Positions 8,809 through 17,629 of a stretch of 64,000 nt of DNA are shown here, piece after piece. Made by a program: the position numbers and the translations under genes. How positions within the stretch are numbered: the first letter of the stretch is position 1; every line of letters starts with the position of its first letter. Location: NCBI RefSeq assembly GCF_036053395.1, contig NZ_CP107942.1, positions 7,086,501-7,150,500 on the forward strand, read 5' to 3'. A model generated the notes under the pieces. It was not told the DNA's origin. It saw only the letters and a list, made by a program, of their open reading frames with translations, and did not search any database. This DNA is from Actinoplanes sp. NBC_00393 (GTDB taxonomy: Bacteria; Actinomycetota; Actinomycetes; Mycobacteriales; Micromonosporaceae).

Positions 8809-11414
8809 GCTCCGGCAGAGGTCGAGGTCGGACGGGAAGACACGGAACCGGGCTGCGCCGGAGCCGGAAGCGCCCGGCTCGGCAGGTCAGCGGGCTGGGG
8901 TGCGGCCGGAAGAACCAGCTCCGCGGAGGGTTGCGCTGCGGCCGGCAGAGCCGGCTCGGCACCGGCTCGGGATGGCAGAGAAGGCTCCGCGGCGGGCTGG
9001 GGTACGGCCGACAGAGCCGGCTCCACGGCGGGCTGGGCTGCGGCTGGCTGGGCTGCTGTGGGCAACGCCGGCTCCCCGGAGGGCTGGGATGGCAGAGACG
9101 GCTCCGCGGCGGGCTGGGGGGCGGCCAGGCGAGGCTGGTCCGGCAGTGCTGGGGCTGGCAGGGCTGGGATGGCGCGGGCTGGGGTGCGCAGCGCTGGGGT
9201 GGCCACGGAGGCAGGCGAAGTGGGCAGCGCTGGGGTGGCTGTGGGCGCGGGTGGAGTGGGCAGCGCTGGGGTGGCTGTGGGTGCAGGTGGAGTGGGCAGC
9301 GCTGGGGTGGGTGCGGGTGGGGTGGGGACGGGTGGGGTGGGGACGGGTGGGGGTGGCAGGGGTGGGTCGGCCAGGCCTACCAGCCAGCGGGCTGCGGCGG
9401 CGGCGCCGTTGCCGAAGTGGACTTCGGTGCAGCGGTGGCTGAGGTTTGCGCGTACCCCGGGGTGGGTTGCCTGGTTGAGGGCGTGTGTCAGGTCGGGGCC
9501 GCCTGGATCCTCGACCATCAGGGCGGCTCCGGCGGCGGCCGCGAAGCGGGCCCGGCTGACCTGGTCGTCCCAGGCTTCGCGGTCGGGGATGAAGACCGTA
9601 GGGACGCTGAAGGCCAGCAGCTCGTGGAACGCGTTGTAGCCCGCCGCGCTGACCACCAGGTCCAGGCCTCGCAGGTAGCGGCTGATCGGGTAGAGCTTGA
9701 CCGGGCGGGCACCGGGAAGTGGGGGCGCGGGCTCCGCGGCGGTGGCGGGCTCGGCCAGCAGCACCTGGAAGCCGGCCTCGGTCAGGTGCGCGACGACGCG
9801 TTCGGCGACGTCGCCCGGCGCCAGCTGGAGCAGGGCGGCCGGGCGGTCCGGGTCGAGGTCGAGGGCGGCGCGGGCGGCGTCGCGGTCGATCAGTTCGTGG
9901 CGGTCCAGGTACAGGATGGGCTCGACCGGATGGACGCGGGCGCGGTCGGCGACGGTCAGGCCCTCGTCGGCCGCGCCGGCGAACTCGCCGGGTTCCAGGA
10001 TGCCGTCGAAGACCGCTCCGCGGTCGATCCACTCGGCGCCGGTGTCGCGGCGCCACATCGGGCGGCGTACCCAGACCCAGGTCACGTCGCGGCGGGCGGC
10101 CACCGCGGCCAGGACGCCGTCGTGCGGGACGCTGTCGACCGCCACGACGGCCGGGCGGTGCAGGTCGACCAGGTGTTCCAGCCGGCTGCGGACCAGCTCG
10201 GCCCAGCGCGCCGAGGGCAGCTGCAGCACGCCGAGGGACGGGATGTACTCGGTGAGGAAGCCCTCGCGGTGTGCCACCCAGGCGCCGTGCGACTGGGTGG
10301 CGACCACGGCCGGCGTCTCCGGTGGCAGCCGCCGCCCGATCGCCATCAGCCGGGACAGGTGTCCCAGGCCCACCCCGTTGTCGCTGACCAGCAGCACCCC
10401 ACCGGACGGTCCGGAGTCCGGGCCGGGCTGCGGGCCGTCGATGACCGTGGGCGGGTGGACGCCGTGTTCGGCGAGGCGGGCCAGGTGGGACCGGGGCCCG
10501 AAGCGCTGTTCGACGAGGTCCCGGGCCTGCCGCGCCAGCACCCGGCAGCGGTCCGGGTCGTCGTAGAGCTGGTGGATCAGGGCGGTCACCCCGGCCGGGG
10601 CGGCGTAGAGCGCGGCGTCGCCCAAGACCGGCCGCAGGTGCTCGGCGGCGACCACCGGAACCCCGGCCGCCATCGCCTCGACGACGTTGCGGTCGAAGCC
10701 GCCGACCAGCGAGGGATCCGGGAAGTGCACGAAGAAATCGAGGCCGCGCAGGAACTCGGCGATGGTGAGGCGGCCCGGTTCGAGCAGCTCCCAGTTGTCC
10801 GGCTTGTGGCCGAGCAACTGCACCGCCGGTTCGCCGCCGAGCAGTCGTACCCGGAGGCTGGGGTTCTCCGGATAGGCCTGGAGCACCTCCTCGGCGGTCG
10901 CCGGCCACTGCGGCGGCCCGTGCCGGCCCAGGACCGGTACGCCCGCAACCGGCCCACCCCGCTCGGCCCACCAGTCGACGGTGTCGATGACCTCGTGCCA
11001 GTCGGTAGCCGCCAGCGGAACACCCTGCATCGCGGCCCGCACGCGCGGGCTCACCGGCGCCCATTCCAGCCCGGCGCCGAAGAGCCGTTCCAGCCGTTGC
11101 CGCAGTTCCGCCGGCTCGTCGAGGACCACGACCGTCCGGGCCGCCCGGATCCGGGGCAGCTCGGGGACCTCGCCGAGCAGGATCCGCGGCCGGTGGAGCA
11201 CCAGCAGCCGCGCGTCGACCGGCTCACCGGCGTTCAGGTCGGCCAGACCGTCCCGGAGCAGTTCGACGATGAGCGGGTGAAATGGGCCTGGTCGCACCGG
11301 CACGAGCACCGTGGCGAGACCGGCGCGAGCCTGTACGCGTACCTCAGCCGCAATCCCCTCCCCCGGCTCCCGGAAGTCCGAAAGGATCGCCACGTCATGA
11401 GCGCTAGCGGTCAC
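8805..11414 (-). CDS. Large protein with two tandem GT-B glycosyltransferase modules and a Pro/Ala repeat tail
   Basis: The 869-residue reading uses a GTG with GGAG upstream; the frame stays open to 11492. Module 1 (about 1-320) resembles a GT4 enzyme: HDVAILSDF at the start, then LDFFVHFP (225-232) and GGFDRNVVEAMAAGVPVV, the usual donor-site region. Module 2 (about 335-680) begins VLLVSDNGVGLGHLSR and ends with SAAGYNAFHELLAFSVP and WDDQ, like MurG/UGT-type enzymes. Residues 685-869 are low-complexity Pro/Ala/Thr with imperfect 12-residue repeats (PPAPTATPALPT, PQPAAEPSLPS), probably disordered. The donor and acceptor are unknown. Divergent from the glycosyltransferase at 11537 and coupled to the gene at 8808. 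Confidence 0.87.
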   Translation of the reverse strand: MTASAHDVAILSDFREPGEGIAAEVRVQARAGLATVLVPVRPGPFHPLIVELLRDGLADLNAGEPVDARLLVLHRPRILLGEVPELPRIRAARTVVVLDEPAELRQRLERLFGAGLEWAPVSPRVRAAMQGVPLAATDWHEVIDTVDWWAERGGPVAGVPVLGRHGPPQWPATAEEVLQAYPENPSLRVRLLGGEPAVQLLGHKPDNWELLEPGRLTIAEFLRGLDFFVHFPDPSLVGGFDRNVVEAMAAGVPVVAAEHLRPVLGDAALYAAPAGVTALIHQLYDDPDRCRVLARQARDLVEQRFGPRSHLARLAEHGVHPPTVIDGPQPGPDSGPSGGVLLVSDNGVGLGHLSRLMAIGRRLPPETPAVVATQSHGAWVAHREGFLTEYIPSLGVLQLPSARWAELVRSRLEHLVDLHRPAVVAVDSVPHDGVLAAVAARRDVTWVWVRRPMWRRDTGAEWIDRGAVFDGILEPGEFAGAADEGLTVADRARVHPVEPILYLDRHELIDRDAARAALDLDPDRPAALLQLAPGDVAERVVAHLTEAGFQVLLAEPATAAEPAPPLPGARPVKLYPISRYLRGLDLVVSAAGYNAFHELLAFSVPTVFIPDREAWDDQVSRARFAAAAGAALMVEDPGGPDLTHALNQATHPGVRANLSHRCTEVHFGNGAAAAARWLVGLADPPLPPPPVPTPPVPTPPAPTPALPTPPAPTATPALPTPPAPTATPALPTSPASVATPALRTPARAIPALPAPALPDQPRLAAPQPAAEPSLPSQPSGEPALPTAAQPAAAQPAVEPALSAVPQPAAEPSLPSRAGAEPALPAAAQPSAELVLPAAPQPADLPSRALPAPAQPGSVSSRPTSTSAGA

Positions 11415-11498
11415 GCCGTCATCTCCGATCCTCGGTGCTCTACCCCGCGGACACAACGAACGGCGCTCACCCGGCGTCACGCTCCGTGCCACCCACCC

Positions 11499-11524
11499 GT
11501 TGATCAGGTGACGGCGAGATCAAC
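11499..11524. promoter_or_regulatory. Inverted repeat between divergent glycosyltransferase genes
   Basis: GTTGATC (11499-11505) and GATCAAC (11518-11524) are separated by 12 bases in the short region between two divergently transcribed glycosyltransferase genes. The right arm ends just before the GGCGGGAG ribosome-binding site of the rightward gene. Size and place fit an operator for a dimeric regulator, but no cognate regulator is encoded in the window. Confidence 0.35.
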
Positions 11525-11536
11525 CGGCGGGAGCCC

Positions 11537-13882
11537 ATGCGCAGGCAGCACACGACACCGGACGCGTACGGAACCGGCCTGTTGGACCGGCAGTGGCGAC
11601 GGCTCTTCGACACCGATCGCACCGCCCCCGCGGCGGCCGCGCTGCACACCCGGTCGGCCGGGGCGCGGACCCTGCTGGCGTACGCCGCCGCCCGCCGCCC
11701 GGTCGACGACCTGATCGCCGGCGCGCACGAGAGCCGGCTGTTCCCGGACGCCGACCCGTGGGCCCTCGGCGAGCTGGCCCGGGTGATCGCCGGTCAGGAC
11801 CTGTTCCCCGAGGACCGCGCCGACGGCCTGGCCCTCTTCGACTCGCTGCTGCGCACGTTCGGTACCGCGGGGGTGGCCCGGGAGCATCAGGGGTTGCACG
11901 CCCAGCTGGCGTTCGCGGCCGGCGACCACGGCCGGGCCGCGAAGCTGCTCGCCGACTGCCCGGACCTCCCGGAGCCGGTACGCGACGCGCTGACCGTGGA
12001 CCTGAGCAGCAAGGACGACTGGCCGTCACGGTTCAACGGGCTGCTGCCGGGTCCCGGGATCACCCTGGACGCCGCCGACGGTGGGCCGCCGTTCGACCGG
12101 ATCCGCTCGAACCACGCGCCCCGGCGGGGTTCGCCGCACCGGGTCACCACGATCGTCACGACGTACCGGCCGGGGATCGCGCTGCTCACCGCGGTTCGTT
12201 CGCTGGTGGCGCAGAGCTGGACCAATCACGAGATCCTGGTGGTCGACGACGGGTCCGGGCCGGAGTTCGACGTGGTGCTGGGACGGGCGGCCGCGCTCGA
12301 CCCGCGGGTCCGGGTGCTGCGGATGCCGGAGAACGGCGGCGCCTACCGGGCCCGCAACGCCGGCCTGGACGCGGCGAGCGGCACGTTCGTCACCTTCCAG
12401 AACTCGGCCGACTGGTCGCACCCGCTGCGGCTGGAACGCCAGGTGGCGCCGCTGCTCGCCGACGACGCGCTGGTGGCGACCACGGCGGCCGGAATTCGGG
12501 TGACCGAGGACCTGGTGCTGACCCGGCCGGGATTCCCGGAGCTGCGGTCCGGCAACCTGTCGGCGCCGATGGTGCGCCGCGAGGTGGCGCTGGCCCGGCT
12601 CGGCTATCTGGACACGGTCCGGCAGGGGGCGGACGCCGAATATCTGGACCGGATCCGCGCGGTCTTCGGGCCGGACGCGGTACGGCATCTCGGTGACGAG
12701 CCGCTGGCCCTGATCCGGGTCGGTTCCCACTCGCTGTCCGGCACGGACACCGCTCCCGGGTGGAGGCATCCGGCGCGGTACGCGTACACCTCCGCTTTCG
12801 CCGCATGGCATGCCCGGGTCGCGGCAGGAGCTGCCGACCCGGTGCGGCCGCGCTCGCCGCAGTCCCGCGCTTTCGCGGCGCCACGCCGGCTCACCGGCGA
12901 GCCCGCGCGGTCCACCTACGACGTGATCCTGGCGGGCGACTGGACCGCCCGCGGCGACGTGGCCTGGCCGGCGAGCGAACGGGTACGCGCCCTCGCCGTC
13001 CCCGGCCGTGCCGTGGCCCTGCTCCACCTAGCCGGGCTGGCCGCACCCGCCGATCTGGATCCGGCGCTCCAAGAACTGATCAATTCCGGTCGCGTGGACC
13101 AGGTCATGCTCGACGACGAGGTGTCCGCCCGGCTGGTCGTGGTGCACGGCCCCGGCGTCCTGGCGTTCGCGCCCGGAACCGCCGCCCGGATCCGGGCCGA
13201 CCGGGTGGTCGTCGAGGCCGACCCGGAGTGGGTGGGCGCGGCCGGGCCGTGCGCGGCCGAGGCGTACCGGTTGTTCGGGGTGGTGCCGCACTGGGCGCCG
13301 GCCGGACCGGCCGAGCGTGCCGCGCTGGCGGACGGGCCGCTCGGCACCCGGCCGGCGCCCGCCGACCTGCCGGGCACGGTGAACCTGGGCCGCTGGCGCC
13401 TGCACCGCCCGGGGCCGCGCTCGGACCGGCCGGTGCTCGGCCGGATCTGCCGGACCGAGCCGGAACTGCGGACGTTGCCGGACGCCACCTGCCTCGACGT
13501 ACGCGTCCTCGATCGCACCCGCGCGAGGTACCGCCCGCCGCAGAGTTGGCTGGTCTACCGGCCGTCCGACGTCGACACCCGGGTGTTCCTGCACCAGCTC
13601 GACTTCTATCTGCACTTCCCCGCCGAGGACTCGCCGGTGGTGGCCGTACCCGAGCTGGTGATCGCGCTGGCCGCGGGCTGCGTCCCGGTGCTGCCGGACC
13701 GGTACGAGCCGCTCTTCGGGACGGCGGCCGTCTACTGCGGCCCGGACCAGGTGGCTGCCGTCGTGACCGACCTGCACAGCCGTCCGGAGGACCTGGGCGC
13801 ACAGCGGGCCCGCGGCCTCGACCTGGTCCGCCGGGCCCACCATCACGACCGGTACGCGGAGGCGATCGCGAAGCTGGGGTAG
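11537..13882 (+). CDS. Modular glycosyltransferase with GT2 domain lacking the usual DXD residues
   Basis: A 781-residue protein with three parts. Residues 1-195 are helical and unrecognised. Residues about 202-345 are a GT2 (GT-A) fold starting VTTIVTTYRPG, with VVDDGS (235-240) and NGGAYRARNAGLD. Residues about 420-781 are another domain containing LDFYLHFP (688-695). The metal-binding signature, FQDSDDWSHP in the paralogue at 17630, reads FQNSADWSHP here (Asn289, Ala291), so activity may be lost or altered. A strong ribosome-binding site (GGCGGGAG) supports the ATG. It is divergent from the 8805 gene. The role is inferred to be in surface glycan assembly. Confidence 0.88.
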   Translation: MRRQHTTPDAYGTGLLDRQWRRLFDTDRTAPAAAALHTRSAGARTLLAYAAARRPVDDLIAGAHESRLFPDADPWALGELARVIAGQDLFPEDRADGLALFDSLLRTFGTAGVAREHQGLHAQLAFAAGDHGRAAKLLADCPDLPEPVRDALTVDLSSKDDWPSRFNGLLPGPGITLDAADGGPPFDRIRSNHAPRRGSPHRVTTIVTTYRPGIALLTAVRSLVAQSWTNHEILVVDDGSGPEFDVVLGRAAALDPRVRVLRMPENGGAYRARNAGLDAASGTFVTFQNSADWSHPLRLERQVAPLLADDALVATTAAGIRVTEDLVLTRPGFPELRSGNLSAPMVRREVALARLGYLDTVRQGADAEYLDRIRAVFGPDAVRHLGDEPLALIRVGSHSLSGTDTAPGWRHPARYAYTSAFAAWHARVAAGAADPVRPRSPQSRAFAAPRRLTGEPARSTYDVILAGDWTARGDVAWPASERVRALAVPGRAVALLHLAGLAAPADLDPALQELINSGRVDQVMLDDEVSARLVVVHGPGVLAFAPGTAARIRADRVVVEADPEWVGAAGPCAAEAYRLFGVVPHWAPAGPAERAALADGPLGTRPAPADLPGTVNLGRWRLHRPGPRSDRPVLGRICRTEPELRTLPDATCLDVRVLDRTRARYRPPQSWLVYRPSDVDTRVFLHQLDFYLHFPAEDSPVVAVPELVIALAAGCVPVLPDRYEPLFGTAAVYCGPDQVAAVVTDLHSRPEDLGAQRARGLDLVRRAHHHDRYAEAIAKLG

Positions 13883-13899
13883 CAACCGAACAGCGACGG

Positions 13900-13915
13900 C
13901 CGGACACCCGTCCGG
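13900..13915 (+). terminator. Short hairpin after the modular glycosyltransferase gene
   Basis: CCGGAC (13900-13905) pairs with GTCCGG (13910-13915) around a 4-base loop, 18 bp after the stop codon. There is no T run, so terminator function is likely but not certain. Confidence 0.4.
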
Positions 13916-13931
13916 TGATCAAGGAAGCAGC

Positions 13932-13995
13932 GGGAGCTCCGAAGAGAACGGCGAACCTGGCGATGAGCCAGGCGCCGTACTCCGAAAGGGCTCCC
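13932..13995 (+). promoter_or_regulatory. Candidate structured 5' leader of the CAP-protein gene
   Basis: The 64 bases before the GTG start fold into a nested hairpin. An outer stem GGGAGC (13932-13937) pairs with GCTCCC (13990-13995). An inner stem ACGGCG (13948-13953) pairs with CGCCGT (13973-13978). A tip stem CCTGGC (13956-13961) pairs with GCCAGG (13967-13972). TCCGAAG and TCCGAAAG face each other in the internal loop. The ribosome-binding site GAAAGGG lies in that loop and partly in the outer stem, which ends one base before the start codon, so folding would control translation. It does not match a riboswitch class that I recognise. Confidence 0.5.
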
Positions 13996-13996
13996 T

Positions 13997-14479
13997 GTGC
14001 GCTCGCTGCTCCGTCGTCTCGCCCTGGTCGCCGTCGCCCCCGCCGCGCTCGTCGGCGCGACACTGCTCGCGACCCCGGCCGAGGCGGCGCCGGTCGCCGT
14101 GAACACCCTGCAGGCCGACATCAACCGCCTCACCAACCAGCAGCGCAAGGCGCACGGCTGCCCGGCGGTCACGGTCAACGCGGCGCTCACCAGGGCGGCC
14201 CGGGGCCACAGCGCGTACATGGCGACCACCGGCAGCTTCAGCCACACCGGCCGGGGCGGCTCGCGGTTCGCCACCCGGGTGAAGGCGGCCGGCTACACCA
14301 AGCCGGCCAGCGAGAACATCGCCTGGGGCTACCGTTCCGGCGCCGAGGTGGTCAAGGGCTGGATGAAGAGCCCGGGACACCGCGCCAACATCCTGAACTG
14401 CAAGGTCAAGAAGGTCGGCGTGGGCGCGGTGTACGCCAAGAACGGCACGCCGTACTACACCCAGAACTTCGGTTACTGA
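13997..14479 (+). CDS. Secreted CAP/SCP-domain protein
   Basis: The 160-residue product starts with a Sec signal peptide: basic MRSLLRRL, a hydrophobic core, and a likely cleavage after AEA at residue 30. The rest is a single CAP (cysteine-rich secretory, antigen 5, PR-1) domain: ADINRLTNQQRKAHG, then RGHSAYMATTG, SENIAWG, and GWMKSPGHRANILN, which carry the usual His/Glu cavity residues, ending YYTQNFGY. Bacterial CAP proteins are extracellular and mostly of unknown activity. The GTG start has GAAAGGG eight bases upstream, buried in a predicted leader hairpin. Its position inside the glycan island suggests a cell-surface role. Confidence 0.93.
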   Translation: MRSLLRRLALVAVAPAALVGATLLATPAEAAPVAVNTLQADINRLTNQQRKAHGCPAVTVNAALTRAARGHSAYMATTGSFSHTGRGGSRFATRVKAAGYTKPASENIAWGYRSGAEVVKGWMKSPGHRANILNCKVKKVGVGAVYAKNGTPYYTQNFGY

Positions 14480-14482
14480 CCT

Positions 14483-16525
14483 TCACTCACCGGGCCAGGG
14501 CAGCTCGGCGTCCAGGAAGGGCGCGACGAGCAGGGCGTACGCCTCCGTCAGGTGATGACTGTCCCGGTAGACCAGCGTGTTGCCGACCACCATCGGGCAC
14601 CGGTCGGCGCAGAGCCACGGCACCGGGTCCACCGTCGGGATGCCGGCCGCCTCCCCGGTCTCCTGCTGGATCTGCCGCCACACCGGATCCCGGATCACCT
14701 CGGTGGCCGGGTCGGCGCAGTCGCTGATCCGCTCGACCTCTGCGGTGAGGCAGTCGGCCGGGTCCTCGGCGAAGATCGGCGTGTCGGCGAGCAGCGTGAC
14801 CGCCCCGGCGTGCCGCTTCAGCGTGGCCAGGGTGCGTTCCCAGCCGGTCCGCCACACCGCGTCCGGGTCGGCCGGATCGCCGAACAGCAGCGGCCGGTAG
14901 TTGATGCTGGACGAGACCACCACGTAGTCCGGCTTCAGCTTCCCGATCCGGTCCAGGATCTCGGTACGCCAGGTGTCGCACTCCCGGTACCGCTGCCCGG
15001 CCCGCCGCTCGAGGATGTCCATCTCGGCCGGGCTGCAGGCGCTGCGGGTCCAGTTGACCAGCCGCCAGCCGCGCCGCTTCGCCATCTGGTCGAAAGCGGG
15101 GAACCACTGCAGCGCGTGCGAGTCACCGAACAGGACCACGGTCCGCTTTCCCTGCCGGTCGCCATAGACGCAGTCGCTCTTCGGCTGGAACGAGCCGGTC
15201 AGCCCGACCTGGCAGCCGTCCCGCTGCGGGGCCAGCTTCTGCTTCAGCGCCTCGGCGATCCGGGGCGTCAGGTTCTCCGGCAGCCGCTCGGCGTTCGTGC
15301 CGGCCACGATCTGGCGCCGCAGCTCGGCGGCCGGATCGGCGGCCCGGTCCACGGCCTGCCGGGTGTCGGGCATGGCGTCGCCGGTCGGCACCTGCGGCGG
15401 GACGAGCAGGCCCAGTGCGGCCACGACCGCGGTGGCGGCGGAGAGGCCCAGTCCGAGGAACAGGCCGCGGCGTGGGCGGACCGACCAGCAGCGGTGGTAG
15501 CGGACCGGGTTCTCCAGCAGGTGGTGGCTCAGCACCGCCAGGCCGAGAGCGGCGGCCGCGAATCCGGCACGGGCCGGCAGACCGGCGGGGGCGAAGAACA
15601 GCAGCGGCCAGTGCCACAGGTACCAGCCGTACGACATCCGGCCGACCCAGCGCATCGGGGCGGCCTCCAGGAGACGGTTGCCGCCGGCCGCGATGATCGC
15701 CACGGCGCCGAGCACCGGGAGCAGCGCGGCCGTACCGGGGAACGGTGTGCCCTCGTCGAAGACCACCGCGCCGATGATGATCGCGGCGCAGCCGGCCCAG
15801 GCCAGCGCAGGCCGGCGGCGCGGCCGCCCGGTCACCACCAGCGCCAGCAGCGCGCCGGCGCCCAGCTCCCAGGCCCGGCTCAGCGAGCCGAAGTACGCCC
15901 ACGGCGCGGCCCGCTCCAGCTCGTGCAGGCTCCACGCGAACGAGGCGACTGAGATCCCGGTCAGCACGGTGAGCGGCACCCACCGGCGGCGCAGGCCACA
16001 GAGCGCGAGCACGCCGATCAGGACCGGCCAGACCAGGTAGAACTGCTCCTCGACGGCGAGCGACCAGAAGTGCTGGAACGGCGACGGCGCCTCGCCGGCG
16101 AAGTAGTCGGTGCCGGTGTCGGCCAGGCGCAGGTTCACCGTGTACGTCGCGGCGGCCAGGGCGTCCCAGGCGTACCCGGCGAACCGCACCGGCGGGGCCC
16201 AGAGCCAGGTCGCGGCCAGGGTCGCCACGGTCACCAGGGTGGCGACCGGCAGCAGGCGTACCGCCCGGCGGGCGTAGAAGCGGGGCAGGTCGAGACGGCC
16301 GGTGGCGGCCAGCTCCCGGCGCAACAGCGAGGTGATCAGGAAGCCGGAGATGACGAAGAAGACGTCGACCCCGATGAACCCCCCGGCCACCCCCGGTACG
16401 CCCACGTGCGCGAGCACGACGAGCAGCACCGCGACGGCGCGCAGGCCCTCGATGTCCCCCCGGTACGGCGGATGGCCGGCAGTGCCGGGCGGACGGACGC
16501 TCTCCCGGGCGAGGGTGGTGGTCAT
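14483..16525 (-). CDS. Membrane O-acyltransferase (acyltransferase-3) fused to SGNH domain
   Basis: OatA-like enzymes move acyl groups across the membrane onto wall or surface glycans. The 680-residue protein has an acyltransferase-3 domain with about ten helices (about 20-370), beginning GDIEGLRAVAVLLVVLAHVG and containing GVDVFFVISGFLITSLL. The C-terminal SGNH esterase-like domain has VVLFGDSHALQWFP (catalytic Ser block) and DSHHLTEAYA (Asp-His block). The start overlaps the stop of the methyltransferase gene (ATGA), so they are coupled. Together with the two genes before it, this suggests an O-acetylated and perhaps methylated glycan. The acceptor is unknown. Confidence 0.93.
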   Translation of the reverse strand: MTTTLARESVRPPGTAGHPPYRGDIEGLRAVAVLLVVLAHVGVPGVAGGFIGVDVFFVISGFLITSLLRRELAATGRLDLPRFYARRAVRLLPVATLVTVATLAATWLWAPPVRFAGYAWDALAAATYTVNLRLADTGTDYFAGEAPSPFQHFWSLAVEEQFYLVWPVLIGVLALCGLRRRWVPLTVLTGISVASFAWSLHELERAAPWAYFGSLSRAWELGAGALLALVVTGRPRRRPALAWAGCAAIIIGAVVFDEGTPFPGTAALLPVLGAVAIIAAGGNRLLEAAPMRWVGRMSYGWYLWHWPLLFFAPAGLPARAGFAAAALGLAVLSHHLLENPVRYHRCWSVRPRRGLFLGLGLSAATAVVAALGLLVPPQVPTGDAMPDTRQAVDRAADPAAELRRQIVAGTNAERLPENLTPRIAEALKQKLAPQRDGCQVGLTGSFQPKSDCVYGDRQGKRTVVLFGDSHALQWFPAFDQMAKRRGWRLVNWTRSACSPAEMDILERRAGQRYRECDTWRTEILDRIGKLKPDYVVVSSSINYRPLLFGDPADPDAVWRTGWERTLATLKRHAGAVTLLADTPIFAEDPADCLTAEVERISDCADPATEVIRDPVWRQIQQETGEAAGIPTVDPVPWLCADRCPMVVGNTLVYRDSHHLTEAYALLVAPFLDAELPWPGE

Positions 16526-17571
16526 CGGGTCAGCTGCGGGGCCATCGCCGGCGGACGGGCGTAGGACAACACCGCGTGCCGGCCGAGCACCTCGCCCTGC
16601 AGGGTGAGCCCGTCGAACCGCTCGGTCCACGCGGCCAGCGCGGCCTGCTCGTCCTTGCGGCCGGCGTCGTCGAGCACGATGGTCGCCTCGGCGGCGAGCC
16701 GCTTCTCGATCACGTGCAGCGCCGGGAACCGGGCGTCCGGGCCGGTCGCCTCGGGCGGGCCGTCGATCAGCACGAAGTCGACGTCGTGCAGGTCGGCCAG
16801 CGCCTCCGGGTCGTACCACGGGTACTCGCGGCCGTCGATCTCAACCGGGGTGAGCGGCGCGTCGCGTACCTCGGCCACCCCGGTGAGACCGTGGGTGACC
16901 AGGGATTCGCGGGTCCGGCCGGCGTACCCGGCGTCGTGATCCAGCGAGATGAGCCGGCCGCCGATCTGCTCCAGCAGGTACCCGATCCACACCGTCGACG
17001 TGCCGCTGCCCAGCTCCAGCACGCAGCGCGGCTTGCGGGTGCGGATCAGGTGGAGCAGGTCCAGCAGACCGGTCGGGGTCAGCGCGAACTGGCCCGACGG
17101 CGGCATCGGCGCCCGCGGCACGAAGCCCTGGAAGAGCTGCACGGTCGCCTCGAACTCGCGGGGCAGAGTGAGCATCTGCGCGGTGCCGGCCTTGCGGTCG
17201 GTGACCTGCCGGAGCCGGGTCATCGCCTCGGTCAGCTCCAGGTAGCGGTCGCCGGCGGTGAGCCGCTCCCGTTCCACTGCGGCGACCAGCCGGCGCTGCA
17301 TCTGCTCGACCGTGGTCCGCAGGTCCCGCTGCGCGGCGAGCCCGGCCCGCTGCATCCGGGCCAGCCGGCGGAACACCGCAAGCAGGACCGCCAGGGTCAC
17401 CCCCGTCAGCAGCGCGAGCAGGGCGATCGCGACCTGCGGGAAGCCGGTGAGCGCGGTCACCACCGAGCCGGCGCAGAGGAGGCCGACCAGCGCCAGGGCG
17501 GCCACCCGGGGCTTGGTCAGGCGCGGCGTCTTCCGGCGAAGTCGCCGGCCGACGCGGGACAGGTGACTCAT
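16522..17571 (-). CDS. Membrane-anchored class I SAM-dependent methyltransferase
   Basis: The ATG is chosen for its GAGGAG ribosome-binding site, giving 349 residues. A basic N-terminus is followed by two hydrophobic helices (about 22-41 and 46-68), a charged helical linker (70-125), and a methyltransferase domain of the Methyltransf_24 type with VLELGSGTSTVWIGYLL (184-200, SAM-binding Gly-rich loop), LISLDHDAGY (acidic residue for the ribose) and DFVLIDGPP. Such enzymes methylate sugars or small molecules. Tethering to the membrane by two helices fits work on a lipid-linked glycan, which is inference. It lies between the GT2 gene and the acyltransferase in one operon. Confidence 0.85.
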   Translation of the reverse strand: MSHLSRVGRRLRRKTPRLTKPRVAALALVGLLCAGSVVTALTGFPQVAIALLALLTGVTLAVLLAVFRRLARMQRAGLAAQRDLRTTVEQMQRRLVAAVERERLTAGDRYLELTEAMTRLRQVTDRKAGTAQMLTLPREFEATVQLFQGFVPRAPMPPSGQFALTPTGLLDLLHLIRTRKPRCVLELGSGTSTVWIGYLLEQIGGRLISLDHDAGYAGRTRESLVTHGLTGVAEVRDAPLTPVEIDGREYPWYDPEALADLHDVDFVLIDGPPEATGPDARFPALHVIEKRLAAEATIVLDDAGRKDEQAALAAWTERFDGLTLQGEVLGRHAVLSYARPPAMAPQLTR

Positions 17572-17629
17572 GCGGCACTCCTCATCGACGGGGTCTCCCC
17601 TGGCGTAAACGTCGCTGGTCCCGGGGCCG

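Noticed and set aside
8541..11714. Plus-strand frame of over 1000 codons opposite the tandem glycosyltransferase
   Set aside because: It would overlap the 11537 gene start and lacks any domain-like pattern; the minus-strand protein has glycosyltransferase motifs.
13883..13996. c-di-AMP (ydaO-type) riboswitch before the CAP gene
   Set aside because: The conserved GGGGTGAA-type elements of that class are absent; reported instead as an unassigned leader.
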